Source of the DNA: Flaccisagitta enflata
Taxonomy: Eukaryota; Chaetognatha; Sagittoidea; Aphragmophora
Length of the DNA: 64,000 nt
NCBI GenBank assembly: GCA_965153355.1
Contig: OZ231127.1
Coordinates: 27,094,001 to 27,158,000 of the forward strand
Reading direction: 5' to 3'
The position numbers and the translations under genes were made by a program. Below, piece after piece: positions 50,753 through 60,540 of this stretch; position 1 is the stretch's first letter, and every line of letters begins with the position of its first letter. Below the pieces are notes generated by a model. It ran no database searches. It saw only the letters and a program-made list of their open reading frames with translations, and was not told the origin of the DNA.

Positions 50753-53440
50753 ATGGCGAACATCAGACCGATCGAAGCCACGGTATGGGACCTGCGCATC
50801 GTTGCGCACGTGAGGCGAGAGTTGGAGAAAAGCTTCAATTCAATGACGGTTGCCCTCGACCACGCAACAAAAACACCGTCGGAAGAGGCGCAGACCGAAT
50901 TGAACTCAAAAAGCAACGCATTCTGCGACCTCTACGAGAAGCGTTTAGACGAATACAATGCCTGCGAAATTGAGGACGAGCCTAACGCCAAGGAGATGGC
51001 CGGTCAATTGATGCAGGACATGGTTCGATACAAAATAACGCTCGAAGCCCACTTCAAGACGCAATCGGCAGGGGACGTCGACGAGACTGTTGACGACCCG
51101 GCGGAGGACGTCGGGGCGATAGGGGAATTACCGCTGCTGCACGAAAGCAGGACGAGCGGGAAGGGTGAAGGCGAAGAGGAAAGGAGGGAGAGACCGGAAG
51201 TGACGAAGGAGACGGCGCCCCCGGCGTCGATGTTGAACTCACTAAAGAAGAAGGTGTCATTGACTGTGTCTGCCGGAAGGAAGGCGCTCGGAAACGTAGT
51301 CGGCAGTCAGACGCCGGAAAGACGCCAAACCCCGTCACATCCACCTCCTCCTCCTCCTCCAGCGACACCCCCCGCGGCGGCGGCAGCGCTCACAACAGAT
51401 GATTCCACTCGGCCAAAAACTCGACCACTTCCACCCGGTTTTCAGCTAGCTGAAGATGAACGGCGGAAGGCGGCAGAGGCCAATAAAAAAGACAAAGAGG
51501 CCGAAAGACCTCAAAGCGTGACCGCCTCCGTTGCTCCACGTGCCGATCCTGAACGCGAAGACGACGCGGGAAATGCCAAGTCGACGACACACTCGACAAG
51601 ATCATCAAAAAAAGGATCCCAGAGGAGCAAAACGTCGACGGTGATGTCACAACAAGTGGAAAGAGACAGACAGAGAAAAAGGGAAGCCGAGAAAGAACGA
51701 ATAAAATCCAACGACGCGCAAGCAGACGCGGATATTGCTTTCCATCAGAGCATAATCCAAGACATACAAAGACAAAAAGACCTCGACAAAACCCTCCACA
51801 AAAAAGAATTGGACAATATAGACAAAAATGCGGCGGAGTTGCAAGGTCTGATAGCAGCGGCCGAAGACGACCAGTCGACGGCAAGTGGCGCCGCCGATGA
51901 GGGAGAAAAGTCGAGGGACGCTGGCGCCGGATTGGAAATGACTGCCGCAGGTGCAGCATTCGGTGGCGAAACTCCGGATGCATTGACGAGCGCGTGGGTG
52001 AACGGAGTGACGTCGAGACCGACGTCGACGGCCAAGAAGGAGGTGAGGACGCCGTCAATCCCAGAGAGATCGCTACCGGATCCACTGCGAAAGTCAAAGA
52101 AGAAGCTTTACGCCGAAGACCCAAAAAAGGAAAAAGAGGCTAAGAAGGAGGTCAAAAAACCACCGACAATGCCTTTCCGTAAATTGGGTGACGTAAAGCC
52201 AAAGAAAAAGGAACCAGGAGAACAAGAAAGAAAAAAGGGAGAGATCAAGACGAAAGACGAGAAGCCGGGGGTAAAGGCGGATGCATCATTGACAGCACAT
52301 CCGCAGGAAGTAAAAAGCCCCAGCCGCTCGTCAATCGTGTCAAGATCATCGTCAACACATTCGAAGGCGCCGTCGATAGCTTCCAGCAATGCGAGCAGCC
52401 ACGCTTCAAATGTCTCAGACACGTTGATGACGAGCATTTTGCGACTGCAGCGACAACAGTTGGAGGCGGCGCTGAAACAAACGGCCATCCACCAGCTGAA
52501 GGAAGCTAGACCCGCCAAAAAGTTCTCCGGAAGCACGACCAAAAGAATGGACTTCGAAAAACATATGAAAATCTTCAACGAGGCGATGGAGATCCCGGGC
52601 GTATCTAAGAGACAGATGTTGAATGAAATGCAACATTGGTTTGAAGGGTCGGCCTTCAAGCTAATCGAGGCGGAGACGCTAAAGAAGTCGGAGTCGGCCG
52701 TCGACGAGGCGGTGGAGAAGTTGACGAAGAAGTTCGGGATGCGCCAAGAGACTGCGTTGGAGATGCTTGACGAAGTCCTGCAAGGAAAAGCAATCGACGA
52801 GAAAGATCACAACGGGATGCTCGATTTCTACGCGCGGTTGGTGAGCGTCCATTCGTTCGCAACCCGAAACGACTTCGAGAACAAGCTGGTGATCAAGACG
52901 ATCGTCGAGAAGAAGCTTCCCTTCCTAAAAGATAAGTGGGCAAAGAAAGTTGTGAGGTATAGAAAGAAAAATGGTTCAGATCTGAAATTTGCTGACTTTC
53001 TTGATTTCATTGATGAAGAGCAAACCATTTCTGAAATGTTATCAGGATACCATCGCAACAACAACCAAAACAAGCCCGCTACATCGGCCAAAATTTCCGC
53101 GACGACCGCTAACACCGCCGCAAAGAAGGACGCGACGCCGACGCCGGCTTCAAAAACGGCGCCGGGCCTCTGTCCCCGTTGCGACGGAAAACACGGTCTA
53201 GCGAATTGCACCACTTATGGCGAGATGAACGCGTCGGACCGCCGGAAATTCAACAAAAACTTGGGCATCTGCTTCAGATGCCTCGAAGGAGGCCATCTCG
53301 CCAAGGCGTGTCCGTCGACGATCACTTGCGACAAGTGCAACGGCTTCCACCACCCTCTAGCGCATCCGGAACCTAACCCGGCGGGGAAACAAACTGATGA
53401 TAGCAAAAACGCCGGCGATAAAGGATCCGAAACTGCGTGA
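50753..53440 (+). CDS. BEL/Pao Gag polyprotein
   Basis: 895 residues; forms the virus-like particle and binds element RNA. The N-terminal 570 residues are charged and low-complexity, with Lys/Glu-rich and Pro-rich parts and a coiled-coil-like stretch near 315-350. A conserved BEL-type gag core (DUF1759-like) spans about 560-755, with phrases AKKFSGSTTKRMDFEKH and FYARLVSVHSFA. Three Cys/His knuckles follow: CPRCDGKHGLANC from 807, CFRCLEGGHLAKAC from 840 and CDKCNGFHHPLAH from 859. The start is the ATG at 50753, after the leader mini-ORF. It ends at TGA 53438-53440; the frame stays open across it into pol. A truncated relative lies at 60541-61467. Confidence 0.9.
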   Translation: MANIRPIEATVWDLRIVAHVRRELEKSFNSMTVALDHATKTPSEEAQTELNSKSNAFCDLYEKRLDEYNACEIEDEPNAKEMAGQLMQDMVRYKITLEAHFKTQSAGDVDETVDDPAEDVGAIGELPLLHESRTSGKGEGEEERRERPEVTKETAPPASMLNSLKKKVSLTVSAGRKALGNVVGSQTPERRQTPSHPPPPPPPATPPAAAAALTTDDSTRPKTRPLPPGFQLAEDERRKAAEANKKDKEAERPQSVTASVAPRADPEREDDAGNAKSTTHSTRSSKKGSQRSKTSTVMSQQVERDRQRKREAEKERIKSNDAQADADIAFHQSIIQDIQRQKDLDKTLHKKELDNIDKNAAELQGLIAAAEDDQSTASGAADEGEKSRDAGAGLEMTAAGAAFGGETPDALTSAWVNGVTSRPTSTAKKEVRTPSIPERSLPDPLRKSKKKLYAEDPKKEKEAKKEVKKPPTMPFRKLGDVKPKKKEPGEQERKKGEIKTKDEKPGVKADASLTAHPQEVKSPSRSSIVSRSSSTHSKAPSIASSNASSHASNVSDTLMTSILRLQRQQLEAALKQTAIHQLKEARPAKKFSGSTTKRMDFEKHMKIFNEAMEIPGVSKRQMLNEMQHWFEGSAFKLIEAETLKKSESAVDEAVEKLTKKFGMRQETALEMLDEVLQGKAIDEKDHNGMLDFYARLVSVHSFATRNDFENKLVIKTIVEKKLPFLKDKWAKKVVRYRKKNGSDLKFADFLDFIDEEQTISEMLSGYHRNNNQNKPATSAKISATTANTAAKKDATPTPASKTAPGLCPRCDGKHGLANCTTYGEMNASDRRKFNKNLGICFRCLEGGHLAKACPSTITCDKCNGFHHPLAHPEPNPAGKQTDDSKNAGDKGSETA

Positions 53441-53500
53441 CATGAGGCGCCTTCGACCAACTCCGTCTTCAAAGTTGGCGGCGACGACGGAGCGTGGAGG
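53438..53500 (+). other. in-frame TGA and open linker between gag and pol
   Basis: The TGA is followed by C (TGA CAT). Nineteen or more sense codons then lead in the same phase to the protease, the first ATG of pol being at 53501. BEL/Pao elements commonly use one continuous gag-pol frame, so this is either a readthrough site or a late mutation. Confidence 0.75.
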
Positions 53501-56500
53501 TTGATCTTGCCGCTGTACATAACAAACGGCGAAAGAAAGATAAAAACTTTTGCGTTAATGGATGGCGGCGCCAACCGACACGTCGTGTCGAAGGACTTGT
53601 GCAAAAAATTGAAACTGAGTGGAAAGAAAACTACGATGACGATAACTACCCTTGAGAAAATGGTGGAAGGAGAGAGGGAGGTGGCAGATGTGGTGGTTGT
53701 GGGCACCAACGGCTACAGCATCACTCTCAACAACGCCATTTTTGGGGAAATAATCGCATCGAAGGACGACAAACCACCTCGCGCTGAGGATACCGCTGGG
53801 ATGGAGCATCTCGTCGATCTGGAATTTCCTGCGTTTCCGGATGGCGACGACGATTGCTCTATCGGCGTGATAATCGGCGCGGAGCATGCCCGTATCTGGA
53901 TCGGCGGAGAGACATACAAAGGCGCCGAGGGCCTACCCATGGGAATTTCCACGCCGCTTGGCGCCGGTCTGATCGGCCCCAGAAATAACACTGACTCGCG
54001 ATATTTTGTTTGCAATTTTGCTTCCTTTCACAGCATTGATTCAGATTTGGCAAAAACCATAAAAAGAATAAATGCCGGTGAATTTGAAAAAGTGGACGAA
54101 AATAAGCGAGAAATGTCTCTTAGCGATAAGTTTGCCATCCGCCAAATGAAGGAAGGCATCAGGTGGGATCCGAAAACGGAACACTACCGAACTCCAGTCC
54201 TTCATAAAGGCGGAAGGCAAGCAACAGCCGATGCACTAAACAATTTGGATTCCCCAACGATGGCCCTGGACCGCTTATTTCGTCTGAAAAAACAGTTAAT
54301 GCGGGACCCAGAAAGACGCCGAATAACTTTCGAAACTATGGCTAAATTCTGGGAAAAAGGGCGCGTGAGGAGAGTAGATCCAAATGTGCACGCCAACATG
54401 CCACCGGATCGGCCCAGATGGACAATACCAATCCATGTGGCGGACAAACCCGGCAAGCCGGGTCAAGTCCGCATCTGCCACGATTGTAAGGCAGCAGTGG
54501 GTGGATCAAGCCTTAACGACCAGCTCTTGGACGGGCCACAACTTGCCAACGACATCAGAGGTGTGCTGATGCGCTTCCGATGCGAAGGCCCCGTCGCTGT
54601 GGGCGCGGACATTAAGGACTACTTCCACGAGATTTATGTCACCGAAGAGGACGCAGGACTCTTTCGTTACTACTGGTTTCGCGACGAGAAGATGGAAGAA
54701 ATCGATCTGAACGAATTCCTCGGCCACGTCTTCGGTGCGAAATCATCAAACTGTGTGGCGATCTTCACACTGCAACACCACGTGGAACAACATTCGGCCG
54801 AATATGGTCCCCTCGTGGTCCAGGCAGTGATGAGGAACATGTACATTGATGATTTAATAAAATCACTGCGTAACACCAAAGTGGCAAAAGACTTTCGCGT
54901 GGGCATCACGGCCGCCCTTGAGGACGCCGGCATGAATCTGTGCAAATGGAGATCGAGCCACCCGGAAGTCCTGGAGGGCGACACTACGGATCCGGCGCCG
55001 GCGGCGCCGATGGATGTATCCGGCGCCACTGATGACACGACGAAATTGCTAGGCCTTAGATATTCTTTTTCTGCCGATGCTTTTTCCTTTTTGCCAGATA
55101 AGTCGAAAGCCGAGATGAATGTGCAAACCAAAAGACAGATGCTCAAGCTAATAGCGTCTATATTTGATCCCTTGGGCTTTTTGGAGCCATTTGTGATCTG
55201 GGCAAGGCTAATCCTGCAAAAAGTGTTGCGCGTTGTCGAAAGTTGGGACAGCAAGGACATTCCAACCGTGTCCCTCAACGAGTTCGTGGAATGGCAGACG
55301 AGCTTCAAACACTTGGAGTCATTCCGCATCACGAGATGGACGGCGACGCCGGAAACGCAAGACGGCAGGAAGATTCTCCACGGCTATTCGGACGCGAGCG
55401 GACGAGCATATGGGGCCGTATACTACGTCCGTTACGAGGGTCCAAACGGCGAAATCCACGTGTCCATCGTCTGCTCCAAGTCTCACGTTGTTCCATTGAA
55501 AGACGTGGAGGCGGGCCACATGGAATCGACGCCGCGCCTGGAGCTTCAAGCAGCACGCCTCGCGGCCAGAATGCGCGCCACCATTATTGAAGAAACAGGG
55601 AGTTATGATGGTTATGTAAATTGGACCGATTCAGAATGTGTGATTAAGCAATTGAACGATACTGAAACTAGGTTCAAAGTTTACTTTGCAAATCGTCTCT
55701 CTGAAATTCAGGCGCTCACGAAGGTCGAGGAGTGGAGGTGGGTGCCAACCCACCTCAACCCAGCCGACTACTCGTCCAAAGGGATGCTCGCCCAGGATCC
55801 GAATTGGGGCAAATTCCACAACGGCCCCGATTATCTTTGGCGAAGTGAAGAGGAATGGCCCGAGAAGCAGATCGTGTCACGCCCGTTTCCTGCGCACATT
55901 CTCGCAACGTCAGCGGCGCCGAAAAAGACGCCGCCCCGATCGTGGGTAATTCGCGTGAGTGAGAAGGTGGCGACGTGGAGCGGGAAATTGAGACGCGTTG
56001 CACTGCTGAAACGCGCGATCATGATGTGCGTCGTCCGCAATCGACGCCGGGCGCTACACAACGACGCCGACAAAACAGGGGCGCCCACCGGCGTCGAATT
56101 GGCCGACGCCGAAAACCTGATCGTCAACGCCATCCAATCCCAAGCCTTTCACGCGGAAGTTAAATCCTTGCAGCAAAGTGATCCGGACGGAGTGAAAAAA
56201 GTCGCCGCCAAATCGCCGCTGGCGGCGTTGTGTCCCTTCGTCGACGACGCCGGGTTGCTGCGATGCAAAGGACGACTTCAGCGCGACGAGGAGCTGGACT
56301 TTGATGCCAAAAATCCAATGATACTCCCACACGACAGCGAAACCGTCGCATGCCTGATACGGTCGATCCATTTCCGACATATGCACGCCGGTGTGGAACA
56401 TGTATTGGGTGAATCGCGACGCCGGTTTTGGATCACAAAAGGACGCCGGACCGTAACGCGCGTCGTGCGCGCGTGTGTAGAGTGTCAAAAACTGTTCAAA

Positions 56501-57472
56501 CGCCCGGAAAGTCAGCAAATGGCACCGCTACCGGAAGTGAGGACTAAAAAATGTCTGCCCTTCGAGAACACGGGAGTAGATGTTTTTGGACCTGCTTCTT
56601 GCAAAATCGCTGGGAGAGCATCACACAAAGTGTACGTTGCGCTCTTCACCTGCCTTGCATGCCGCGCAGTACATTTTGAGATATTGAGATCCATGAGTGC
56701 TTCTTGCTTCATCGACGCCCTCCTGCGATTCCAAGCGCGCCGCCCAGCGATCCGCCACTTATATTCCGACAACGGCACCAATTTTACTGCCTCCGACAAG
56801 GAACTACGTGCGGAGATGGAGGCATGGAATTTGGCTGCGACACCTGAATTAAGGCTGATGGGCATACAATGGACATTCAATCCGCCGGTTGCACCACATC
56901 GAGGTGGAGTGTGGGAGCGCTTGGTTCAATCTGCAAAGAAACATTTGGCGTTTGTTTTGAACCAAGACAATCTTCACATCGAGACTTTTGCAACTGTATT
57001 GGCCCAGGCAGAGCTGGCCATGAATTCGCGGCCGATTACTCATGTGGGTGATGAGCTGGGGATCCATGCTTTGCGGCCGATTGACTTTCTTTGCCCTGGC
57101 ATATTCACGTCTTCAGGCTGCGACCTTGTGCCCCCCTCACCTCCAGATGCAGAGGCACTTCGTTATACTTGGCGCCAATCACGCGCAATTGCCGATGCTT
57201 TTTGGAGACGGTGGAAAAGAGACTATGTCTCGGCCTTGCAGGCGCGACCAAAATGGCGCAGGGTGGAGAAAGACTTGGAGGTGGACGACGTCGTTCTCTT
57301 GGTGGATGACCAATGTCGACGAGGAGATTGGCGCACCGGCGTCATCACAGAGGTCGACGGGGGCGACGTCGTACGGACTGTGGTTGTGAAAACGGCAAAT
57401 GGGAAGAGTTTTACACGCGATAGGAGCAAAGTGGTCCGATTGGAACTTGACCCGGCACGTCTGTCGGCGTGA
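53501..57472 (+). CDS. BEL/Pao Pol: protease, reverse transcriptase, RNase H, integrase
   Basis: 1323 residues; replicates and integrates the element. Aspartic protease near the start, active-site-like ALMDGGANRH (Asp 21; the usual D-S/T-G is D-G-G here). RT about 270-560: VRICHDCKAAVGGSSLNDQL, VGADIKDYFHEI and YIDD at 448-451. RNase H: GYSDASGRAYGAV (Asp 631) and ESTPRLELQAARLAA. Integrase: His/Cys zinc part (HFRHMHAGVEHV near 955, CVECQ near 991), then Asp 1027, Asp 1090 (YSDNGTNF) and Glu 1139 (GVWERLV), a D-D-48-E arrangement. The C-terminal segment (FWRRWKRDYVSALQ, then KVVRLEL) matches the DUF5641-type tail of the family. The true N terminus may lie upstream if translation passes the TGA. 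Confidence 0.93.
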   Translation: MILPLYITNGERKIKTFALMDGGANRHVVSKDLCKKLKLSGKKTTMTITTLEKMVEGEREVADVVVVGTNGYSITLNNAIFGEIIASKDDKPPRAEDTAGMEHLVDLEFPAFPDGDDDCSIGVIIGAEHARIWIGGETYKGAEGLPMGISTPLGAGLIGPRNNTDSRYFVCNFASFHSIDSDLAKTIKRINAGEFEKVDENKREMSLSDKFAIRQMKEGIRWDPKTEHYRTPVLHKGGRQATADALNNLDSPTMALDRLFRLKKQLMRDPERRRITFETMAKFWEKGRVRRVDPNVHANMPPDRPRWTIPIHVADKPGKPGQVRICHDCKAAVGGSSLNDQLLDGPQLANDIRGVLMRFRCEGPVAVGADIKDYFHEIYVTEEDAGLFRYYWFRDEKMEEIDLNEFLGHVFGAKSSNCVAIFTLQHHVEQHSAEYGPLVVQAVMRNMYIDDLIKSLRNTKVAKDFRVGITAALEDAGMNLCKWRSSHPEVLEGDTTDPAPAAPMDVSGATDDTTKLLGLRYSFSADAFSFLPDKSKAEMNVQTKRQMLKLIASIFDPLGFLEPFVIWARLILQKVLRVVESWDSKDIPTVSLNEFVEWQTSFKHLESFRITRWTATPETQDGRKILHGYSDASGRAYGAVYYVRYEGPNGEIHVSIVCSKSHVVPLKDVEAGHMESTPRLELQAARLAARMRATIIEETGSYDGYVNWTDSECVIKQLNDTETRFKVYFANRLSEIQALTKVEEWRWVPTHLNPADYSSKGMLAQDPNWGKFHNGPDYLWRSEEEWPEKQIVSRPFPAHILATSAAPKKTPPRSWVIRVSEKVATWSGKLRRVALLKRAIMMCVVRNRRRALHNDADKTGAPTGVELADAENLIVNAIQSQAFHAEVKSLQQSDPDGVKKVAAKSPLAALCPFVDDAGLLRCKGRLQRDEELDFDAKNPMILPHDSETVACLIRSIHFRHMHAGVEHVLGESRRRFWITKGRRTVTRVVRACVECQKLFKRPESQQMAPLPEVRTKKCLPFENTGVDVFGPASCKIAGRASHKVYVALFTCLACRAVHFEILRSMSASCFIDALLRFQARRPAIRHLYSDNGTNFTASDKELRAEMEAWNLAATPELRLMGIQWTFNPPVAPHRGGVWERLVQSAKKHLAFVLNQDNLHIETFATVLAQAELAMNSRPITHVGDELGIHALRPIDFLCPGIFTSSGCDLVPPSPPDAEALRYTWRQSRAIADAFWRRWKRDYVSALQARPKWRRVEKDLEVDDVVLLVDDQCRRGDWRTGVITEVDGGDVVRTVVVKTANGKSFTRDRSKVVRLELDPARLSA

Positions 57473-57502
57473 CTATGCCGAGGATATTGCTTCGATTGGC
57501 CT

Positions 57503-57537
57503 CTGATATTTTGTTATTTTTGCCCTTTTTTCCTTAG
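57503..57537 (+). promoter_or_regulatory. candidate splice acceptor for ORF3
   Basis: Branch-like CTGAT (57503-57507), pyrimidine tract and TTCCTTAG ending at 57537, 65 bases after the pol stop. Strong by eye and in the position used for env-type subgenomic mRNAs. Confidence 0.5.
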
Positions 57538-59614
57538 GTGTGCTTCCCTCGTGCCCCCCCAACCCGTCCCAGCCCCCATGTTCTTGCATTGCTATTTTTG
57601 CTGTTTGACATTTGGTTATTTTTTGCATTTTGACCCCCCTTGTTATTTGAAGTCTTGCGAGATAAATTCAAGGCAAATTGCCAACAACAACAATAACAAC
57701 AACATCTATCAAAATCACGTCAGCCGGTGCGAGACCTACCATCCGGATAGAATGTCATCCCACCATGTCAGTGTGACGGGGGAGGAGTGCGAGGAGGGGC
57801 TAGGAGGAGGGTACGAGTTTGATTTGGTGCAGATGGAGGATGAGGCGATGGCGCCGAGGTTGGTGGAGTCGGAGGAGGTGCCGGTGGAATACCGTAATAA
57901 GGATTTGGTGTTGCCGGGTGGTCCGCAGGTGGCGGTGGCGGTGGAGAAGGACGAGGAGAGGAAGAAGAAGAGCAGGACGGAGGTGGCGGATATGGTGGGA
58001 TCCTTCCGGATGTGTAGGGGTCCCAATGCGCTGACGGAAGAATTCGACGAATGGCAGTTTTCGACCGAGTCGCAAAGGAACATTATGGCGTCCAATTTGG
58101 CGGCTCTGGTCTTCTTCCACGTCGGACCACAGAGGTACCCCAATGTGTACGTGGCCCAGCTGATCAAAGTTGAGGGCGATATGGATTGGGTCCTCGTCGA
58201 AGATGCCTTCGACATATACAAGATTGGCCACGCCCTTTGCTCGCGCCTGCGTCACCTGTCGGTGTTGTTGTGGTGTAGCCAGGGGCAAGTGAAGAGTGCG
58301 ATGAGGAGATATGTGAAGAAGCCAGGTGTTTGTACGGCGTATGGAGTGTGGGAGCCGGAGACGAGGGAGCCGCCGCGGTGGCCGTGCTTGCGCGGTGACT
58401 CGGCGATGGAGGAGACTGAGGTGGTGGTGAGGTTCAAGGAGGCGGTGGCGACGGAGGATGCGAAGAGGAGGAAGGGGAAGTTGAGGATGGCGGAGTTGGA
58501 TGGGTTGTTGACGGCGGAAGTGGATAGGTGGAAGAGGGTGGATGCGAGGTGGAATTCGAGAGGTGACGCAGGACCAGAAAGGGCAGTCAGAATGCCGAAC
58601 CAATTGTGGGGTTGCCCTCTTCTTCCTGAGTGGCGGGGTGCTGGAGCGGTGGCAGATGTGGGGCCGGAGCCGAGGGATCTGGAAGCGGGCGATGTGGTGG
58701 TGCGGAGGCGGGGTGAAGGGGAGATGGCAGAGGGGGAGGAAGTAGGAGCGCGAGGAGGATTGACGAAGAAGCAGGAGAGGCAGAAGAAGAAGAATTTGAA
58801 GTATAGGGAGGAGAGGAGGAAGAGGCAGCTAGAGTATAGGGAGGAGCGGGATGAATTAAAGGGGAAGATTGAGGAGAAGAGGAAGCAGATGGATGAGGTG
58901 AGGGCGGAAGTGGAGCGTGAGAAGAAGGAAAGGTTGGAGGAGATGCAGCGGGAGATGGAAGAGATGGAGAAGGAAATGAAGGATAAGGTCAACCCCACCA
59001 AGAGGAAGAAGAAGGAGGAGGAAGGTGCAGTCGGGGGTGCCCCCAAGACCACCCCAAAGGCTGACCCTCCGACATCGTCGTCTTCATCCTCTTCTGGGAA
59101 GAAGAAGGGGAAGCATATGGAGGGGGGGAAAGCGATGGCTGCTGCTTCGGCGGCAGATTCATCCCTCCCCCCACCGGTGCCGACCCCCAAACCTCCCCAG
59201 CATCGTCAGGCAGGCCGCGGATCTGGCCGTGGGAATGGACGCGGCCGTGGAGGCTGGCGCCGCGACCACGGCGGGTTCCGGCAGAACCAGTCACTGGACG
59301 AGGAAGATTTGTCGCGGCGCTACAGGGATGCGACCCCGTTCCTCCCTAATGCGTCGTTTTCGTCGCCCTCGACCAGCCTGGAAGATTTTTTTCGAGGCGT
59401 TGTCCTCCTCGGGCAGACGGCGGCATCGGCGGCGATGGCGCCTGTCGCCACTTCGTCGCCATCAGCGTCTCGCCCTCGACACCATGGGCGCGGTGGGCAG
59501 CGTCAGGAACATCAGCAGCAGCAGCGTCAGCAACGTCCTCCTGCCGCTGATCAAGACGCGCAGCGCGCCCCGCAGCCACAAGGACAGCGTGGCGCGGCGC
59601 CTTCGCGTCGCTAG
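57538..59614 (+). CDS. BEL/Pao third ORF, unknown accessory protein (env position)
   Basis: Open from the acceptor to TAG at 59612-59614; 687 codons from GTG at 57551. It lacks an ATG at its beginning; the first internal ATGs are near 57581 and 57752. Spliced from the leader, it would start at ATG 50722 in the same frame. Near the N terminus is a hydrophobic, Cys-containing segment (FLHCYFCCLTFGYFLHF), then Asn repeats, then a folded-looking domain of about 230 residues (WQFSTESQRNIMASNLAALV, YVAQLIKVEGDMDWVLVEDA). After that come a long charged coiled coil (about 410-480), Pro/Ser-rich linkers and an RGG-like run (GRGSGRGNGRGRGGWRRD), then a short tail. There is no C-terminal membrane anchor and no fusion- or glycoprotein-like layout, so envelope is not supported. 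The RGG part suggests RNA binding. Unrecognised; possibly a captured host gene. Confidence 0.7.
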
Positions 59615-59747
59615 GCGTTGGCGCATGTCGCCCTTCCTGCCCGTTCGGCCCGCCCGTCCAGGTGACTTAATCCCTGGTTCTTCATTTTTTGGAGGCGGCA
59701 CACTAGTGTTGGAATGGGATTCCAACGGGGGGACTGGGGAAGATTGC
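59615..59747 (+). promoter_or_regulatory. 3' untranslated segment with polypurine tract
   Basis: GGGGGGACTGGGGAAGA (59727-59743) sits four bases before the 3' LTR and is the likely plus-strand primer. A short palindrome ggaatgggattcc is at 59711-59723. Confidence 0.65.
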
Positions 59748-60289
59748 TGATATTTTGGCAATTTGGTGCCTTTGTACCGCGATCTATTTCATTGTCTTCT
59801 CGTTGGCGTTGCTATTTACCTGCTTGTGATGATATATTTGATTATCTGAATGCATTCTTTCTTTCAGTTAATCAGTGTATTTTAACAAGCAATTCAACCT
59901 GGAAGCACTTTGGGGATTACAGGAATCCTGTGGAGGCATTTCTTGGCTGCATTTGTTGACAATTGCTTGAATTGATTGAGGTAGTTATGATGATGCACTA
60001 GCTAGTTAGAAGTAGGTATTAACCAATTTCCCCCCCCCCTTTCTCTTTTGTTTCTTCTTCTTCTTTCTCTTTCTGTATATAATTAGTTTAAATATACTTT
60101 CTTACCTAGTGATTTAGAGATAACATCCACAGACTGACGATGGGATTAGCGCCACCGGAAGTGACGTTATCAACGTGATTGGCGTAGTGATGGCGTTATC
60201 ATACCAGAAGTGGCGTCTTCAATCTGAAGTGGCGTGGACGGCAAGACCCTAACGACGGTACGAGACAGTATTTTCTACGGTTCTTCACA
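59748..60289 (+). repeat. 3' LTR of the BEL/Pao element
   Basis: 542 bp, same ends as the 5' LTR, TATATAA at 60076-60082. It differs by scattered substitutions and a patch at about 59912-59942 ('ggaatcctgtggaggc' against 'ggaacctgtggtgagtg'). Confidence 0.93.
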
Positions 60290-60540
60290 ATCTGTGACCA
60301 GAAGTAGAAACGCCCCCTATGTTAGGACCTGGTAGTGAGAGGGGAAGTGGCCCTAAAGAGGCGGGTGACCTCTAATTGGCTTGATTTTGAGCATGAAGGC
60401 TTGGGTTGAAGCGTCGGACATTTTGAATGAGTCTCTGGACGATTTTGTTTTTCTTCCAGAATACTCCCCGAGAGCAAATTTAATTCGAATAGGTTCTGGT
60501 CGTTTGACTTAAAATTCAGCCAACCTTTAGCCCTACTCAA
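60290..60540 (+). repeat. family A fragment and flank
   Basis: 60313-60365: gccccctatg...gagaggggaagtggccc, a decayed H2-H3 part closest to 63500-63560, which also shares the later 'gagagcaaattt'. No gene. Confidence 0.5.

Larger units (their letters stand above)
50116..60289 (+). mobile_element. BEL/Pao LTR retrotransposon, full length (10.2 kb)
   Basis: Two LTRs (50116-50658 and 59748-60289), candidate primer site, gag (50753-53440), pol (53501-57472), a third ORF (to 59614) and a polypurine tract (59727-59743). Pol order is protease, RT, RNase H, integrase with RT motif YIDD, typical of BEL/Pao. The three frames are all in the same phase. LTR ends are TG...CA. The flanks (ATCGT before, ATCTG after) do not make a clean 5-bp duplication. 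Coding DNA is GC-richer than the surroundings. All three ORFs are uninterrupted apart from the gag/pol TGA. Confidence 0.93.

Noticed and set aside
51390-52659. Long minus-strand frames opposite gag (also opposite pol and ORF3)
   Set aside because: Shadows of GC-rich coding sequence; the plus-strand frames have clear domain motifs.
57538-59614. ORF3 as an envelope glycoprotein
   Set aside because: No C-terminal membrane segment, fusion-peptide-like or furin-type site, and too much charged coiled coil and Gly/Arg sequence.
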